From positions 1-64,000 of the forward strand of contig JACMMS010000054.1 of the NCBI GenBank assembly GCA_014378915.1: a DNA stretch of 64,000 nucleotides, read 5' to 3'. Within the stretch, counting starts at the first letter, position 1; each line of letters opens with the position of its first letter. Source of the DNA: Methylophilaceae bacterium (lineage in GTDB: Bacteria > Pseudomonadota > Gammaproteobacteria > Burkholderiales > Methylophilaceae). Shown piece after piece: positions 36,720 through 44,013 of this stretch. Made by a program: the position numbers and the translations under genes. The notes under the pieces were generated by a model. That model was not told where the DNA came from. It did no database searches and saw only the letters and a program-made list of their open reading frames with translations.

Positions 36720-39098
36720 TTAAGCTGCATTTTTTTCTTGGCTTACCTTCCAATTGTTTAACCAGCTTACAAATTTATCACCGGGCATGGGCCTGCTAAT
36801 AAAATAACCTTGGCCAAAGTCACAACCCAAATATTTAAGCAAGTCCCACGCCTCCATATTTTCAATGCCTTCTGCCACTACTTTTAAATTGAAGTTATGT
36901 GCCAAATCAATAGTAGAACGCACAATTTTAATATCATCACGATCTTGGCTCATGTTCAGTACAAATGACTTGTCGATTTTAAGCTCATCTACAGGTAGTT
37001 TTTTCAAATAAGCTAAGGATGAATATCCTGTACCAAAGTCATCAATCGATAGTTTAAACCCCATTTTTGATAGCTCTTCTAGCGTTTCTAGAGCACGTAA
37101 TGGATCTTCCATAATTGTGCCTTCAGTAATTTCTAAGGTAAGTGCATCAGTATTCAAATGATGGGTTTTTAATATACTAGCTATTTTATTGGGTAAATTT
37201 TGGTCAATTAAATCACGAGTTGATAAATTGACTGCAATTGGTAAAAAAATGCCCTGTGCTTGCCAATGTGCGCTGTATCCCGCCGCAAGATTCAACATCA
37301 ACATGCTAATTTTTTGTATATACCCAGTTTGCTCAGCAAACGGAATAAACTGATCTGGGAAAATGAAACCCTTTTCAGGGTGTAGCCATCTGATCAATGC
37401 CTCAACTGAACATACTTCACCTGTTCCTAAATTAACTTTAGGTTGTACAAATAGCTGAAAATGGTGTTCTGCAATCGCGTGCTTTAAATCAGACGCTAAG
37501 GACAAGTTAACTTTACTCGTTACATCAAATTGAGGTTCAAATATCACGATGCCAGATTGTTTAGTTTTAGCAATGTGCATCGCAATTTCTGCATGCGCTA
37601 AAAGTTGCTCATAATTTTCAGCGTGGTCTGGGTAACTAGCCACACCAATGCTGGCCGTAATATCTACAAGCTGCTCAGCGACTTCAACGGGTGATTCTAA
37701 ATATTTTACTAAGTTGTTGACTATTTTAAGCATGAGCTCATGGCTGGTTTTAGTGAGTATTATAGCAAACTCATCTCCACCTAAACGCGCTACATGGCTC
37801 TGTGATATGGGTGAGTAAGGGTTGCTTGCCGATGTTTCAATTCGCCTTGCTACAATGCGTAAAATTTCATTGGCAACGCCATGACCAAGCACATTGTTGA
37901 TTTGTTTAAACCGGTCTAGATTCATCACAATAACAATGACTGGTTCATGCCCTGACTCTTCAATCAATAATTTTATTTGTTGCATAAAAGCAGCCCGATT
38001 AGGCAATTGCGTCATTTCATCCCAGTAGGCGAGTTTGAGTATACTTTTTTCGCGGCTAGATATCGCTTCACTCATGCTATTAAATGCACGGCCTAATTTA
38101 CCAATTTCATCAATACGTTTACTTTCAATAGCAATGTTGTAATCACCATTTTCGAGTTTTTTAGCTTTGTCTGCTAGCTCAGCAATTGGTAGGCTAATAC
38201 GTTTAGCCACATAAAAAATAGCGGCAGAGAATATCAATGCACCAATCAAGGTGAGTATAAATAAGTTTTTTTCTAGCGTTTTATAAGGTTGCATTGCCAT
38301 GTCGATAGAACTTTGAAGCTCTACAGAAAGCGATTGATGACCATCACTAAAAATGGGTACGATTCTTGTACCAAAAGCAGCGTTGCCAATTTTAACCTCA
38401 CTAACTTTAACTTCACTGTTGAATGCTTTAGCGACCAGACCAGACTGACTAACACTTAACTCTGATTCACCTTTAAGAACCCGATTGCCAAGCTTAATCT
38501 TGTCTTCAGCCTTGCTAATGAAAGTAACTTCGAGATTAGTTAATTTATTAAGCTTTTTTGCCAGTGCACTATCAATTTCAAATCCCATGACAATCCAGCC
38601 AATGGTAAGTGGTGCTTTGACAGGAACAGCCACTAATTGGTAAGTTCTTGAACTGATGATTCTAAATTGTCTGCCATCACCGTTTGCTTGCGTATTTTTG
38701 ATAAGGCTTGCTAGTTCTGATGTCGCCTCTTCTTTAGAAACATTGCCAGCGGTTACTATGTTGTCTCCAGTTGGTGAGCAATACATTGCAATACTGGCAC
38801 CAATTCTACCTTGATGATTCTCGAGGGCGGATAAAATCGTCCCGCTATCATTACTGCCAATTGCTTGCCTAAAGCCATAATCAGTGGCTAAAATTCTGGC
38901 GCCTTGGGTTAAATTTTCTCCATTTTGCTCTAGTAAATTTAGAAAGATTTTTTCGCCAATTTCCAAACTGGTATTTACTGAGGCACGTGCATTCTTTTGA
39001 ATACTTGAGCGAATAGCTAACGAACCAATGATTTGAATCACAAGAATGAGTGTTAAAAAAATAAACGCAATACGGCTTTTTAAACTTTTAAATTGCAT
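36720..39098 (-). CDS. Membrane GGDEF-EAL protein with double-Cache-like sensor and HAMP
   Basis: This 792-aa protein is a cyclic-di-GMP synthesis/degradation hybrid. TM1 is at about 9-30, a periplasmic double-Cache-type sensor at about 35-275, TM2 at about 280-300 (LFILTLIGALIFSAAIFYVA) and HAMP follows. The GGDEF domain has an intact active site (HVARLGGDEFAIIL). The EAL domain reads VEALIRWLHPEKG and SIDDFGTGYSSLAYLKKLPV, so both activities may be present. It starts 11 bp downstream of the cupredoxin-like gene on the same strand, and is the last gene of a globin-cupredoxin-GGDEF/EAL unit. Confidence 0.93.
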   Translation of the reverse strand: MQFKSLKSRIAFIFLTLILVIQIIGSLAIRSSIQKNARASVNTSLEIGEKIFLNLLEQNGENLTQGARILATDYGFRQAIGSNDSGTILSALENHQGRIGASIAMYCSPTGDNIVTAGNVSKEEATSELASLIKNTQANGDGRQFRIISSRTYQLVAVPVKAPLTIGWIVMGFEIDSALAKKLNKLTNLEVTFISKAEDKIKLGNRVLKGESELSVSQSGLVAKAFNSEVKVSEVKIGNAAFGTRIVPIFSDGHQSLSVELQSSIDMAMQPYKTLEKNLFILTLIGALIFSAAIFYVAKRISLPIAELADKAKKLENGDYNIAIESKRIDEIGKLGRAFNSMSEAISSREKSILKLAYWDEMTQLPNRAAFMQQIKLLIEESGHEPVIVIVMNLDRFKQINNVLGHGVANEILRIVARRIETSASNPYSPISQSHVARLGGDEFAIILTKTSHELMLKIVNNLVKYLESPVEVAEQLVDITASIGVASYPDHAENYEQLLAHAEIAMHIAKTKQSGIVIFEPQFDVTSKVNLSLASDLKHAIAEHHFQLFVQPKVNLGTGEVCSVEALIRWLHPEKGFIFPDQFIPFAEQTGYIQKISMLMLNLAAGYSAHWQAQGIFLPIAVNLSTRDLIDQNLPNKIASILKTHHLNTDALTLEITEGTIMEDPLRALETLEELSKMGFKLSIDDFGTGYSSLAYLKKLPVDELKIDKSFVLNMSQDRDDIKIVRSTIDLAHNFNLKVVAEGIENMEAWDLLKYLGCDFGQGYFISRPMPGDKFVSWLNNWKVSQEKNAA

Positions 39099-39109
39099 AA
39101 TTAAGCATG

Positions 39110-39781
39110 TTATTTTGAGATGAGCGCTTGAGGATTAATATCAAGTTTAACGGTTTGTTTATCTGAACCTTTAATCGTTAAAAACTGTTCTGCCACGACA
39201 TTTTCTTTAACTAAAGCATAGTGCCAAATTTTTAATGCGTATTGTGCATTTGGCAAGTCTTTAAAAGTGAATTTACCTGATGCATCAGTTTTGCCAAAGT
39301 AAGGCGTATTAACCACTTGTATAAAAGCAATCATTTTGTCATGAATATTACAGCCTAATACCACGGTGCCTTCCTTATCGAATAACACCGGTGCGGCAGT
39401 AACACCAGAATATAATTTTAATTCAAAAGTTTTTGCTGGTGAAAATGAATAGACATGGTGGCGTACTGTATCGTTGTTAGGAAAAGTCACCCTTGCCCCA
39501 GCTTGCACAACAGATATCAAAGGTAGAAATTTTTTACCTTTTTGTTCGACTGCTAGAGTCGCCAACATGTTTGGAGGTTGTTTAGAGGTAGGTTCTGCAT
39601 ATACCACCGCATTCTCTAAGGGTTGCCCTAAGTTATCAATAACCAGTACGCTCAGCTCCCCAGCGCTAGCAAATCCACATACAGTCATTAATACGAAAAA
39701 AATAATACCTGTGTTTGAGTTTTTCAATTTTAGGTTCCCAAATTTGTATTGAATTAGATTTTTTTTAATGGGAAGAGTCAT
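39110..39781 (-). CDS. Exported cupredoxin-like 'methylamine utilization protein'
   Basis: This 223-aa protein has a signal peptide ending FASA|GELS (about residue 40). It resembles MauL/plastocyanin-like proteins: FPNNDTVRHHVYSFSPAKTF with His108/His109, and VVLGCNIHDKMIAF with Cys144, His147 and Met150. This gives a plausible type-1 copper site (His-Cys-His-Met). A C-terminal carboxypeptidase-regulatory-like beta domain follows (GKTDASGKFTFKDLPNAQYA). The ATG overlaps the globin stop as TGATG, so the two are coupled. No mau genes are nearby, so a methylamine role is not implied. Confidence 0.85.
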   Translation of the reverse strand: MTLPIKKNLIQYKFGNLKLKNSNTGIIFFVLMTVCGFASAGELSVLVIDNLGQPLENAVVYAEPTSKQPPNMLATLAVEQKGKKFLPLISVVQAGARVTFPNNDTVRHHVYSFSPAKTFELKLYSGVTAAPVLFDKEGTVVLGCNIHDKMIAFIQVVNTPYFGKTDASGKFTFKDLPNAQYALKIWHYALVKENVVAEQFLTIKGSDKQTVKLDINPQALISK

Positions 39782-40221
39782 CAATTGGTGACCACATCAT
39801 GTTTCATTGGAGCTAGTAGCTTAAGTAGTTCATTTTTTTCGCGCGTATTAACATGTCGATTTAACGCATCCCGCAGTGCTTGTACAAGCAGCTCAAACTC
39901 TGCAGTGCTAATTTTTAAGTCAGCATGCGATTTTTTCATGCTCTCACCTTCATAAATACAATCTCCACCCGTTATTACACAAAACTGATTAGTAATACTG
40001 GCTTTTAGTGTGCTGATTTTTGTATCTGCAAATGAGCGCTTGGTTTTTGGATTAGCAATCACTTCATCAACGGTTTCAGATACGACTATGGTGAGTACAG
40101 GCTTACCGCCTATGCGCTCATACAGTGTTTTTTCTTCGGCACTATAAGCTCGTGCATTCAGACATGCTCCTATTAAAACGATAGTAAACAAGATATTCAA
40201 TAATGGTATGAATTTTTTCAT
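39781..40221 (-). CDS. Exported group 1 truncated haemoglobin
   Basis: This is a 146-aa protein. Residues 1-27 are a signal peptide; LIGAC could serve as a lipobox (Cys20). The remaining ~120 residues are a truncated-globin domain: LYERIGGKPVLTIVVSETV at the start, SFADTKISTLKASITNQFC, GGDCIYEGESMKKSHADLKI with the likely proximal haem His, and a C-terminal helix ending LLKLLAPMKHDV. Group 1 globins bind O2 or NO. Export to the periplasm is unusual for the family but seen in proteins annotated next to DUF3034. It heads the unit leading to the cupredoxin and GGDEF-EAL genes. Confidence 0.88.
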   Translation of the reverse strand: MKKFIPLLNILFTIVLIGACLNARAYSAEEKTLYERIGGKPVLTIVVSETVDEVIANPKTKRSFADTKISTLKASITNQFCVITGGDCIYEGESMKKSHADLKISTAEFELLVQALRDALNRHVNTREKNELLKLLAPMKHDVVTN

Positions 40222-40428
40222 TTTTTTTGGGCTCTTGACTGTATTTTTGTAGAGAATCGATGATATAAATTAATTTCATAAAATCATCCAATAATGAGCT
40301 GTTAAAGAGCACCTTATATCTGGCTATTGGTTTTTTATTTTAAATTTATACTAATTAATGCTTATGTTTAATTACTTCAAAGCTTTCAATGTGAGCATTA
40401 TTTCAAATTATATTAGGACAGTTTTAGG

Positions 40429-41304
40429 ATGGCATACGTAAAATCATTTTTGCTAAATGTTTCATTTTTCGTAGTTTGCTTTACAATATTTTTTTCTGAG
40501 GCACTGGCTGGCGATCGGCTACTCGCGACAGGCGGCGTGACGCAAATTGAGGGCGTAGCAGGCGGAGGCTTGGTGCCGTGGGCACTCATAAGCGGTTACG
40601 GTACCGATAAGCAGGTGGGTGGTTCATTGTTTTACACAGTAGCAAAAACTCAAGGTGGATTTACTGCAGATACTGGGGGCTTCAACGTAGGTGTGATGAA
40701 TCGCGTAGAGTTTTCGTTTGCACAAGTGAAGTTTGGGCTCAGTAACGCCGTTCCTGGGCAATCTATAAAACTGGATACTGTTGGCATTAAATTAAGGCTA
40801 ACAGGCGATGCTGTTTATGATCAAGATGCTCGGCTACCGCAAGTGGCTGCTGGCGTACTAATTAAGCATAATGAAGATTTTAACTTTGTACCTAAAGCTA
40901 TAGGCGCAGAACATCCTAGTGGCGTCGATTACTATGTAGCGGCGACTAAGCTATATTTGGCGGCTGTTGCAGGTAGAAATCTCTTGCTTAACGTCACCCT
41001 AAATGCAACCAAAGCCAATCAATTTGGTATTTTAGGCTTTGGTGGTGATAAGCATAATAACTACACCCTGCAACCTGCTTTTTCTGCTGGCTTAATGTTG
41101 ACTGACAAAGTGATAGTGGGTGCGGAATATCGAGCAAAACCCAATAACGTGAGCGTGTTTAGAGAACAAGCTGCAAAAGATGTTTATCTTGCTTGGTTTC
41201 TGGTCAAAAACTTATCGTTAACAGGCGCATATGTAGATTTGGGTAATATCGCTAATAAAGAAAATCAGCATGGATGGTATTTTTCTGGACAGATTTTATA
41301 TTAA
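40429..41304 (+). CDS. DUF3034 family exported beta-rich protein
   Basis: This 291-aa protein has a signal peptide ending EALA|GDRLL. The mature part matches DUF3034: LLATGGVTQIEGVAGGGLVP, WALISGYGTDKQVGGSLFYT and RVEFSFAQVKFGL. The C-terminal strands end FSGQILY, an outer-membrane-like terminal aromatic. Alternating amphipathic strands suggest an outer-membrane beta-barrel (inference). It is divergent from the globin gene over a 207-bp AT-rich gap, so the two may share regulation. Function is not established. Confidence 0.85.
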   Translation: MAYVKSFLLNVSFFVVCFTIFFSEALAGDRLLATGGVTQIEGVAGGGLVPWALISGYGTDKQVGGSLFYTVAKTQGGFTADTGGFNVGVMNRVEFSFAQVKFGLSNAVPGQSIKLDTVGIKLRLTGDAVYDQDARLPQVAAGVLIKHNEDFNFVPKAIGAEHPSGVDYYVAATKLYLAAVAGRNLLLNVTLNATKANQFGILGFGGDKHNNYTLQPAFSAGLMLTDKVIVGAEYRAKPNNVSVFREQAAKDVYLAWFLVKNLSLTGAYVDLGNIANKENQHGWYFSGQILY

Positions 41305-41373
41305 GGTTTCGATCAGAAAGTATCTAGCTACTTATTATTAATCCCATCATGGCTACGTGTTAAAATGTCTTTT

Positions 41374-41722
41374 GAAGCTAGCTAGACAGTCGCCGCGCAG
41401 TGCAATCTGCGGGGAGGAAAGTCCGGGCTGCACAGAGCAGGATGACGGCTAACGGCCGTACGCTGAAATTTGAATGGCGCAAGCCAGTCATTATAAGGTG
41501 AGGAATAGGGCCACAGAGACGAGCGTATTTAGTTACGGTGAAACGCGGTAACCTCCATCCGCAGCAAGACCAAATAGGCTGGCATTTTGTCTTTACTGAC
41601 AATAGGGCGTTGCTCGCGCTGCCAGCGGGTAGGTTGCTTGAGCGCATGAGCAATCATGCGCCTAGATGAATGACTGTCACCACAGTAATGTGTACACAGA
41701 ACCCGGCTTATCGGCTAGCTTC
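41374..41722 (+). ncRNA. rnpB: RNase P RNA, bacterial class A
   Basis: This is the catalytic RNA of RNase P, which matures tRNA 5' ends. The ends pair: GAAGCTAGC (41374-41382) with GCTAGCTTC (41714-41722). The diagnostic core is present: GAGGAAAGTCCGGGCT early (about 41414), AGGGCCACAGAGACGA and GGTGAAACGCGGTAACCTCC in the middle, and GTACACAGAACCCGGCTTATCGG near the 3' end are the conserved P4 and specificity-domain sequences. About 349 nt is normal. It lies between DUF3034 and the dcw cluster. Confidence 0.95.
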
Positions 41723-41934
41723 AATTTAATCCTCATTAATATCAAAAAATCACCCTTTTATGCGCCTAAATTATATTAACAATGACTCAAAAGTGGTGAA
41801 CAACACATTATCAAACACCTCCATCATTTGTCTAATATTTCACTTTCACACAGTTACGTATCTATCTAATTTTTAAGGGTTTTATTTTAATCAACAAAAT
41901 GCGCTAAGTCATTGAGCTATAAAGAAAAAATACT
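41723..41934 (+). other. AT-rich spacer between rnpB and the dcw regulatory region
   Basis: No open frame with a plausible start, tRNA or repeat was seen here. It is AT-rich. The region that follows, to the mraZ start at 42154, holds the terminator, promoter, repeat and hairpin listed separately. Confidence 0.6.
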
Positions 41935-41964
41935 AAAAAAGTGCTTGCAAAGCGCTTTTTTTTT
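41935..41964 (+). terminator. Intrinsic terminator-like hairpin
   Basis: AAAAAAGTGCTT (41935-41946) pairs with AAGCGCTTTTTT (41950-41961), allowing one G-U pair, around a GCA loop, followed by further Ts. It would end transcripts arriving from rnpB. Its descending arm overlaps the -35 element and spacer of the candidate dcw promoter. Confidence 0.65.
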
Positions 41965-41973
41965 ATCTATAGT
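41945..41973 (+). promoter_or_regulatory. Candidate sigma-70 promoter of the dcw cluster
   Basis: TTGCAA (41945-41950), 17-nt spacer, TATAGT (41968-41973). Transcription would start near 41980, leaving a leader of about 170 nt before mraZ. The spacing is ideal and the position is the one expected for the mraZ promoter. It overlaps the terminator-like hairpin and the first AGTGT repeat. Confidence 0.6.
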
Positions 41974-42007
41974 GTTTATTAGTGTTGAAAAGTGTGGTTT
42001 TGTGGGG
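41971..42007 (+). promoter_or_regulatory. Phased decameric repeat, candidate MraZ operator
   Basis: AGTGT occurs at 41971, 41981 and 41991, and TGTGG at 42001, each exactly 10 nt apart; TGGGG follows at 42003. MraZ proteins autorepress the dcw operon by binding direct repeats with 10-nt period (TGGGA-N5 in E. coli, AAAGTGT-type in mycoplasmas). The first repeat overlaps the -10 element, so binding would block transcription. mraZ itself lies 150 bp downstream. Confidence 0.55.
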
Positions 42008-42047
42008 AATTGGTAATTGAAACTAAGGGCAATTATTAATTCCCCAC
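42002..42047 (+). promoter_or_regulatory. 18-bp hairpin in the mraZ leader
   Basis: GTGGGGAATTGGTAATTG (42002-42019) pairs with CAATTATTAATTCCCCAC (42030-42047) around a 10-nt loop. All 18 positions pair in RNA (16 Watson-Crick and two G-U). It is not followed by a clean U-run. It may act as an mRNA stabiliser, a protein site or an inverted pair of TGGGG MraZ boxes. Confidence 0.6.
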
Positions 42048-42153
42048 CTTTTGCTTGTGTTTTGTTGCGTCCATTTCAATAAAAATAATAATTTGTAATT
42101 AGTAAGTATTTTTTTGTGTGCTGGTTCTGTTTGTGCTGGTTCAAAGGGGTTGT

Positions 42154-42597
42154 ATGTTTCGTGGTGCTGCATTACTAAGTCTGGATGCTAAAAGCAGGTT
42201 GGCTGTGCCAACCAAGCATCGCGAAGCCTTGTGCACTGAAACGGGTGGTTTGGTATTAACTGCTCACCCTCACCGTTGCTTGTTGTTGTATCCACAACAA
42301 GCATGGGAGCCTATTCAATCTAAATTAATGAGTTTGTCCAGCTTTGATAAGCAATCTAGCGGTTTGCAGCGTTTGCTAGTGGGTTATGCGGAAGATGTAG
42401 AGTTAGATAGCGCTGGCCGCTTACTTGTGTCATCTGCATTACGTCAATTTGCTAATCTAGATAAACAAATCATGTTGGTAGGCCAAGGTAATCATTTTGA
42501 GCTGTGGAACGTAGAAGCTTGGCATGTGCAGCTAGAACGCGCTATTGGCAGCGATGACATGGTTATTCCAGTTGAGTTAGAGGGATTTTCGCTTTGA
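42154..42597 (+). CDS. mraZ: Transcriptional regulator MraZ
   Basis: MraZ is a ring-forming AbrB-fold DNA-binding protein that represses its own dcw operon. The 147-aa protein starts MFRGAALLSLDAKSRLAVPT and has the second SpoVT/AbrB half VGYAEDVELDSAGRLLVSSA. The frame opens at 42118, but the ATG at 42154 has AAGGGG upstream and gives the family N-terminus. Its stop overlaps the rsmH TTG start. Confidence 0.95.
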   Translation: MFRGAALLSLDAKSRLAVPTKHREALCTETGGLVLTAHPHRCLLLYPQQAWEPIQSKLMSLSSFDKQSSGLQRLLVGYAEDVELDSAGRLLVSSALRQFANLDKQIMLVGQGNHFELWNVEAWHVQLERAIGSDDMVIPVELEGFSL

Positions 42598-43601
42598 TAA
42601 AGGGCGCAAGCCCGGCGCCGAAAAAAATTCAGCTGGCCGCATTGCCCCTAAAAGAGAAGCCTAGTGAAGCGACACCACAGCACATAACAGTTTTATTAAA
42701 TGAGGCAGTAGAGGCACTTAATATTCAGCCGAATGGTATCTATGTAGACGGCACATTTGGGCGCGGCGGCCATAGCAAACTTATTTTAGAAAAACTAGGT
42801 GCAAACGGTCGCTTAATTGCAATGGATCGTGATTTAACTGCATTTCAATCTGGCGCTTTCATTACCGATGCTAGATTTCAAATAGTACATCAGCACTTTT
42901 CTTCTTTATCTCAAGTATTGAATGATCTCGACATTCGTCATGTAGATGGCATTTTGTTGGATTTGGGCATTTCATCGCCACAAATCGATGAAGGTAATCG
43001 TGGTTTTAGTTTTAGGTTTGATGCGCCGCTGGATATGCGCATGGATCAAAGTCGTGGCAAAACAGCAGCTGAAGTGTTGTCCACAATCACAGAGCAGCAA
43101 CTAGCGGAGGTTATAAAAAATTATGGTGAAGAACGGTTTGCTAAGCAGGTTGCAAGGTCGATTATTACGCAGCGCACAGATGGGAACACCATCACCACTA
43201 CAGGGCAACTTGCCAAGATCGTGGCAGATGCAATCCCCAAGATCGAGCCTGGGCAGAACCCCGCAACGCGCACATTTCAAGCTTTACGGATTTTCGTCAA
43301 TCAGGAGCTTAAGGAGTTATCGTTAATTTTGCCGCAATGCATAAATGCGCTTGCGCCGGGTAGCAAGTTGGCAGTGATCAGCTTTCATTCTCTTGAAGAT
43401 CGTATCGTGAAGCACTTTATACGTGATGAACAAAATCGTGATGATTTACCGCCTAACTTTCCTATCTTGGCAAAAGATTTACCACAGCCAAGAATGATGG
43501 CAGTAGGCCGTACGATTAAACCAAGTGCAGCAGAAGTAAAAGGTAATCCGCGCTCACGTAGCGCGGTTTTGCGAGTGGCAGAACGAACAAGTACGACTTG
43601 A
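42594..43601 (+). CDS. rsmH: 16S rRNA (cytosine(1402)-N4)-methyltransferase
   Basis: RsmH (MraW) methylates C1402 of 16S rRNA with SAM. The protein reads HITVLLNEAVEALNIQPNG, VDGTFGRGGHSKLILEKLG (SAM motif), LDLGISSPQIDEGNRGFSF, NQELKELSLILP and SFHSLEDRIVKHFIR. The start is a TTG at 42594 overlapping the mraZ stop, with AGAGGG nine bases upstream. It adds about 29 residues before HITVLL. No ATG exists before the conserved start, so a TTG start is needed. It is 335 aa. Confidence 0.95.
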   Translation: MIKGASPAPKKIQLAALPLKEKPSEATPQHITVLLNEAVEALNIQPNGIYVDGTFGRGGHSKLILEKLGANGRLIAMDRDLTAFQSGAFITDARFQIVHQHFSSLSQVLNDLDIRHVDGILLDLGISSPQIDEGNRGFSFRFDAPLDMRMDQSRGKTAAEVLSTITEQQLAEVIKNYGEERFAKQVARSIITQRTDGNTITTTGQLAKIVADAIPKIEPGQNPATRTFQALRIFVNQELKELSLILPQCINALAPGSKLAVISFHSLEDRIVKHFIRDEQNRDDLPPNFPILAKDLPQPRMMAVGRTIKPSAAEVKGNPRSRSAVLRVAERTSTT

Positions 43602-43617
43602 TTCTTATTTAAAACAC

Positions 43618-44013
43618 ATGACGCGTCTTAATTTAATTTTGTATTTTGTGCTTATATTTACCGCTCTTGGCGTGGTGACTTCACAAGATCGTTCGCGCAA
43701 ATTGTATTTTGAATTAGAGCAACAAGAGGAATCTGCAAAAAAAATGAATGTTGAATTTGGACAATTACAACTCGAACAAAGTACTTGGTCTATGCATTCG
43801 CGAGTGGAAGATATTGCTGCGAGCAAGTTGCAAATGCAAGTGCCAGATGCTGCACGTATTCAAGTGGTGTCGCCTGATGTGCCAGTAGATTTGCCAAAAG
43901 CACAAGCCGAGAAAACTGCTGATGAGCCAGTTGTGCCAGATGCAAAAGCATTGGTTACAAGCGCCCAAAACATAAGTGCAAAAAATACAAGTACAAGCGA
44001 GGCCGAAAAATAA
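43618..44013 (+). CDS. ftsL: Cell division protein FtsL
   Basis: This 131-aa bitopic protein has TM at about 5-23 (LILYFVLIFTALGVVTSQDR), then a leucine-zipper-like coiled coil (FELEQQEESAKKMNVEFGQL) and the conserved WSMHSRVEDIAASKLQMQVP. The C-terminal ~45 residues are Ala/Lys/Val-rich and low complexity. FtsL forms the FtsQLB divisome subcomplex. Its stop overlaps the ftsI ATG by one base. Confidence 0.92.
   Translation: MTRLNLILYFVLIFTALGVVTSQDRSRKLYFELEQQEESAKKMNVEFGQLQLEQSTWSMHSRVEDIAASKLQMQVPDAARIQVVSPDVPVDLPKAQAEKTADEPVVPDAKALVTSAQNISAKNTSTSEAEK

Noticed and set aside
39110-39781. Methylamine oxidation (mau) cluster
   Set aside because: Only a cupredoxin-like protein of a family carrying that name is present; no mauA/B or accessory genes are nearby.
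41378-41653. 91-codon minus-strand frame
   Set aside because: It lies inside the RNase P RNA gene and reflects its structure, not a protein.
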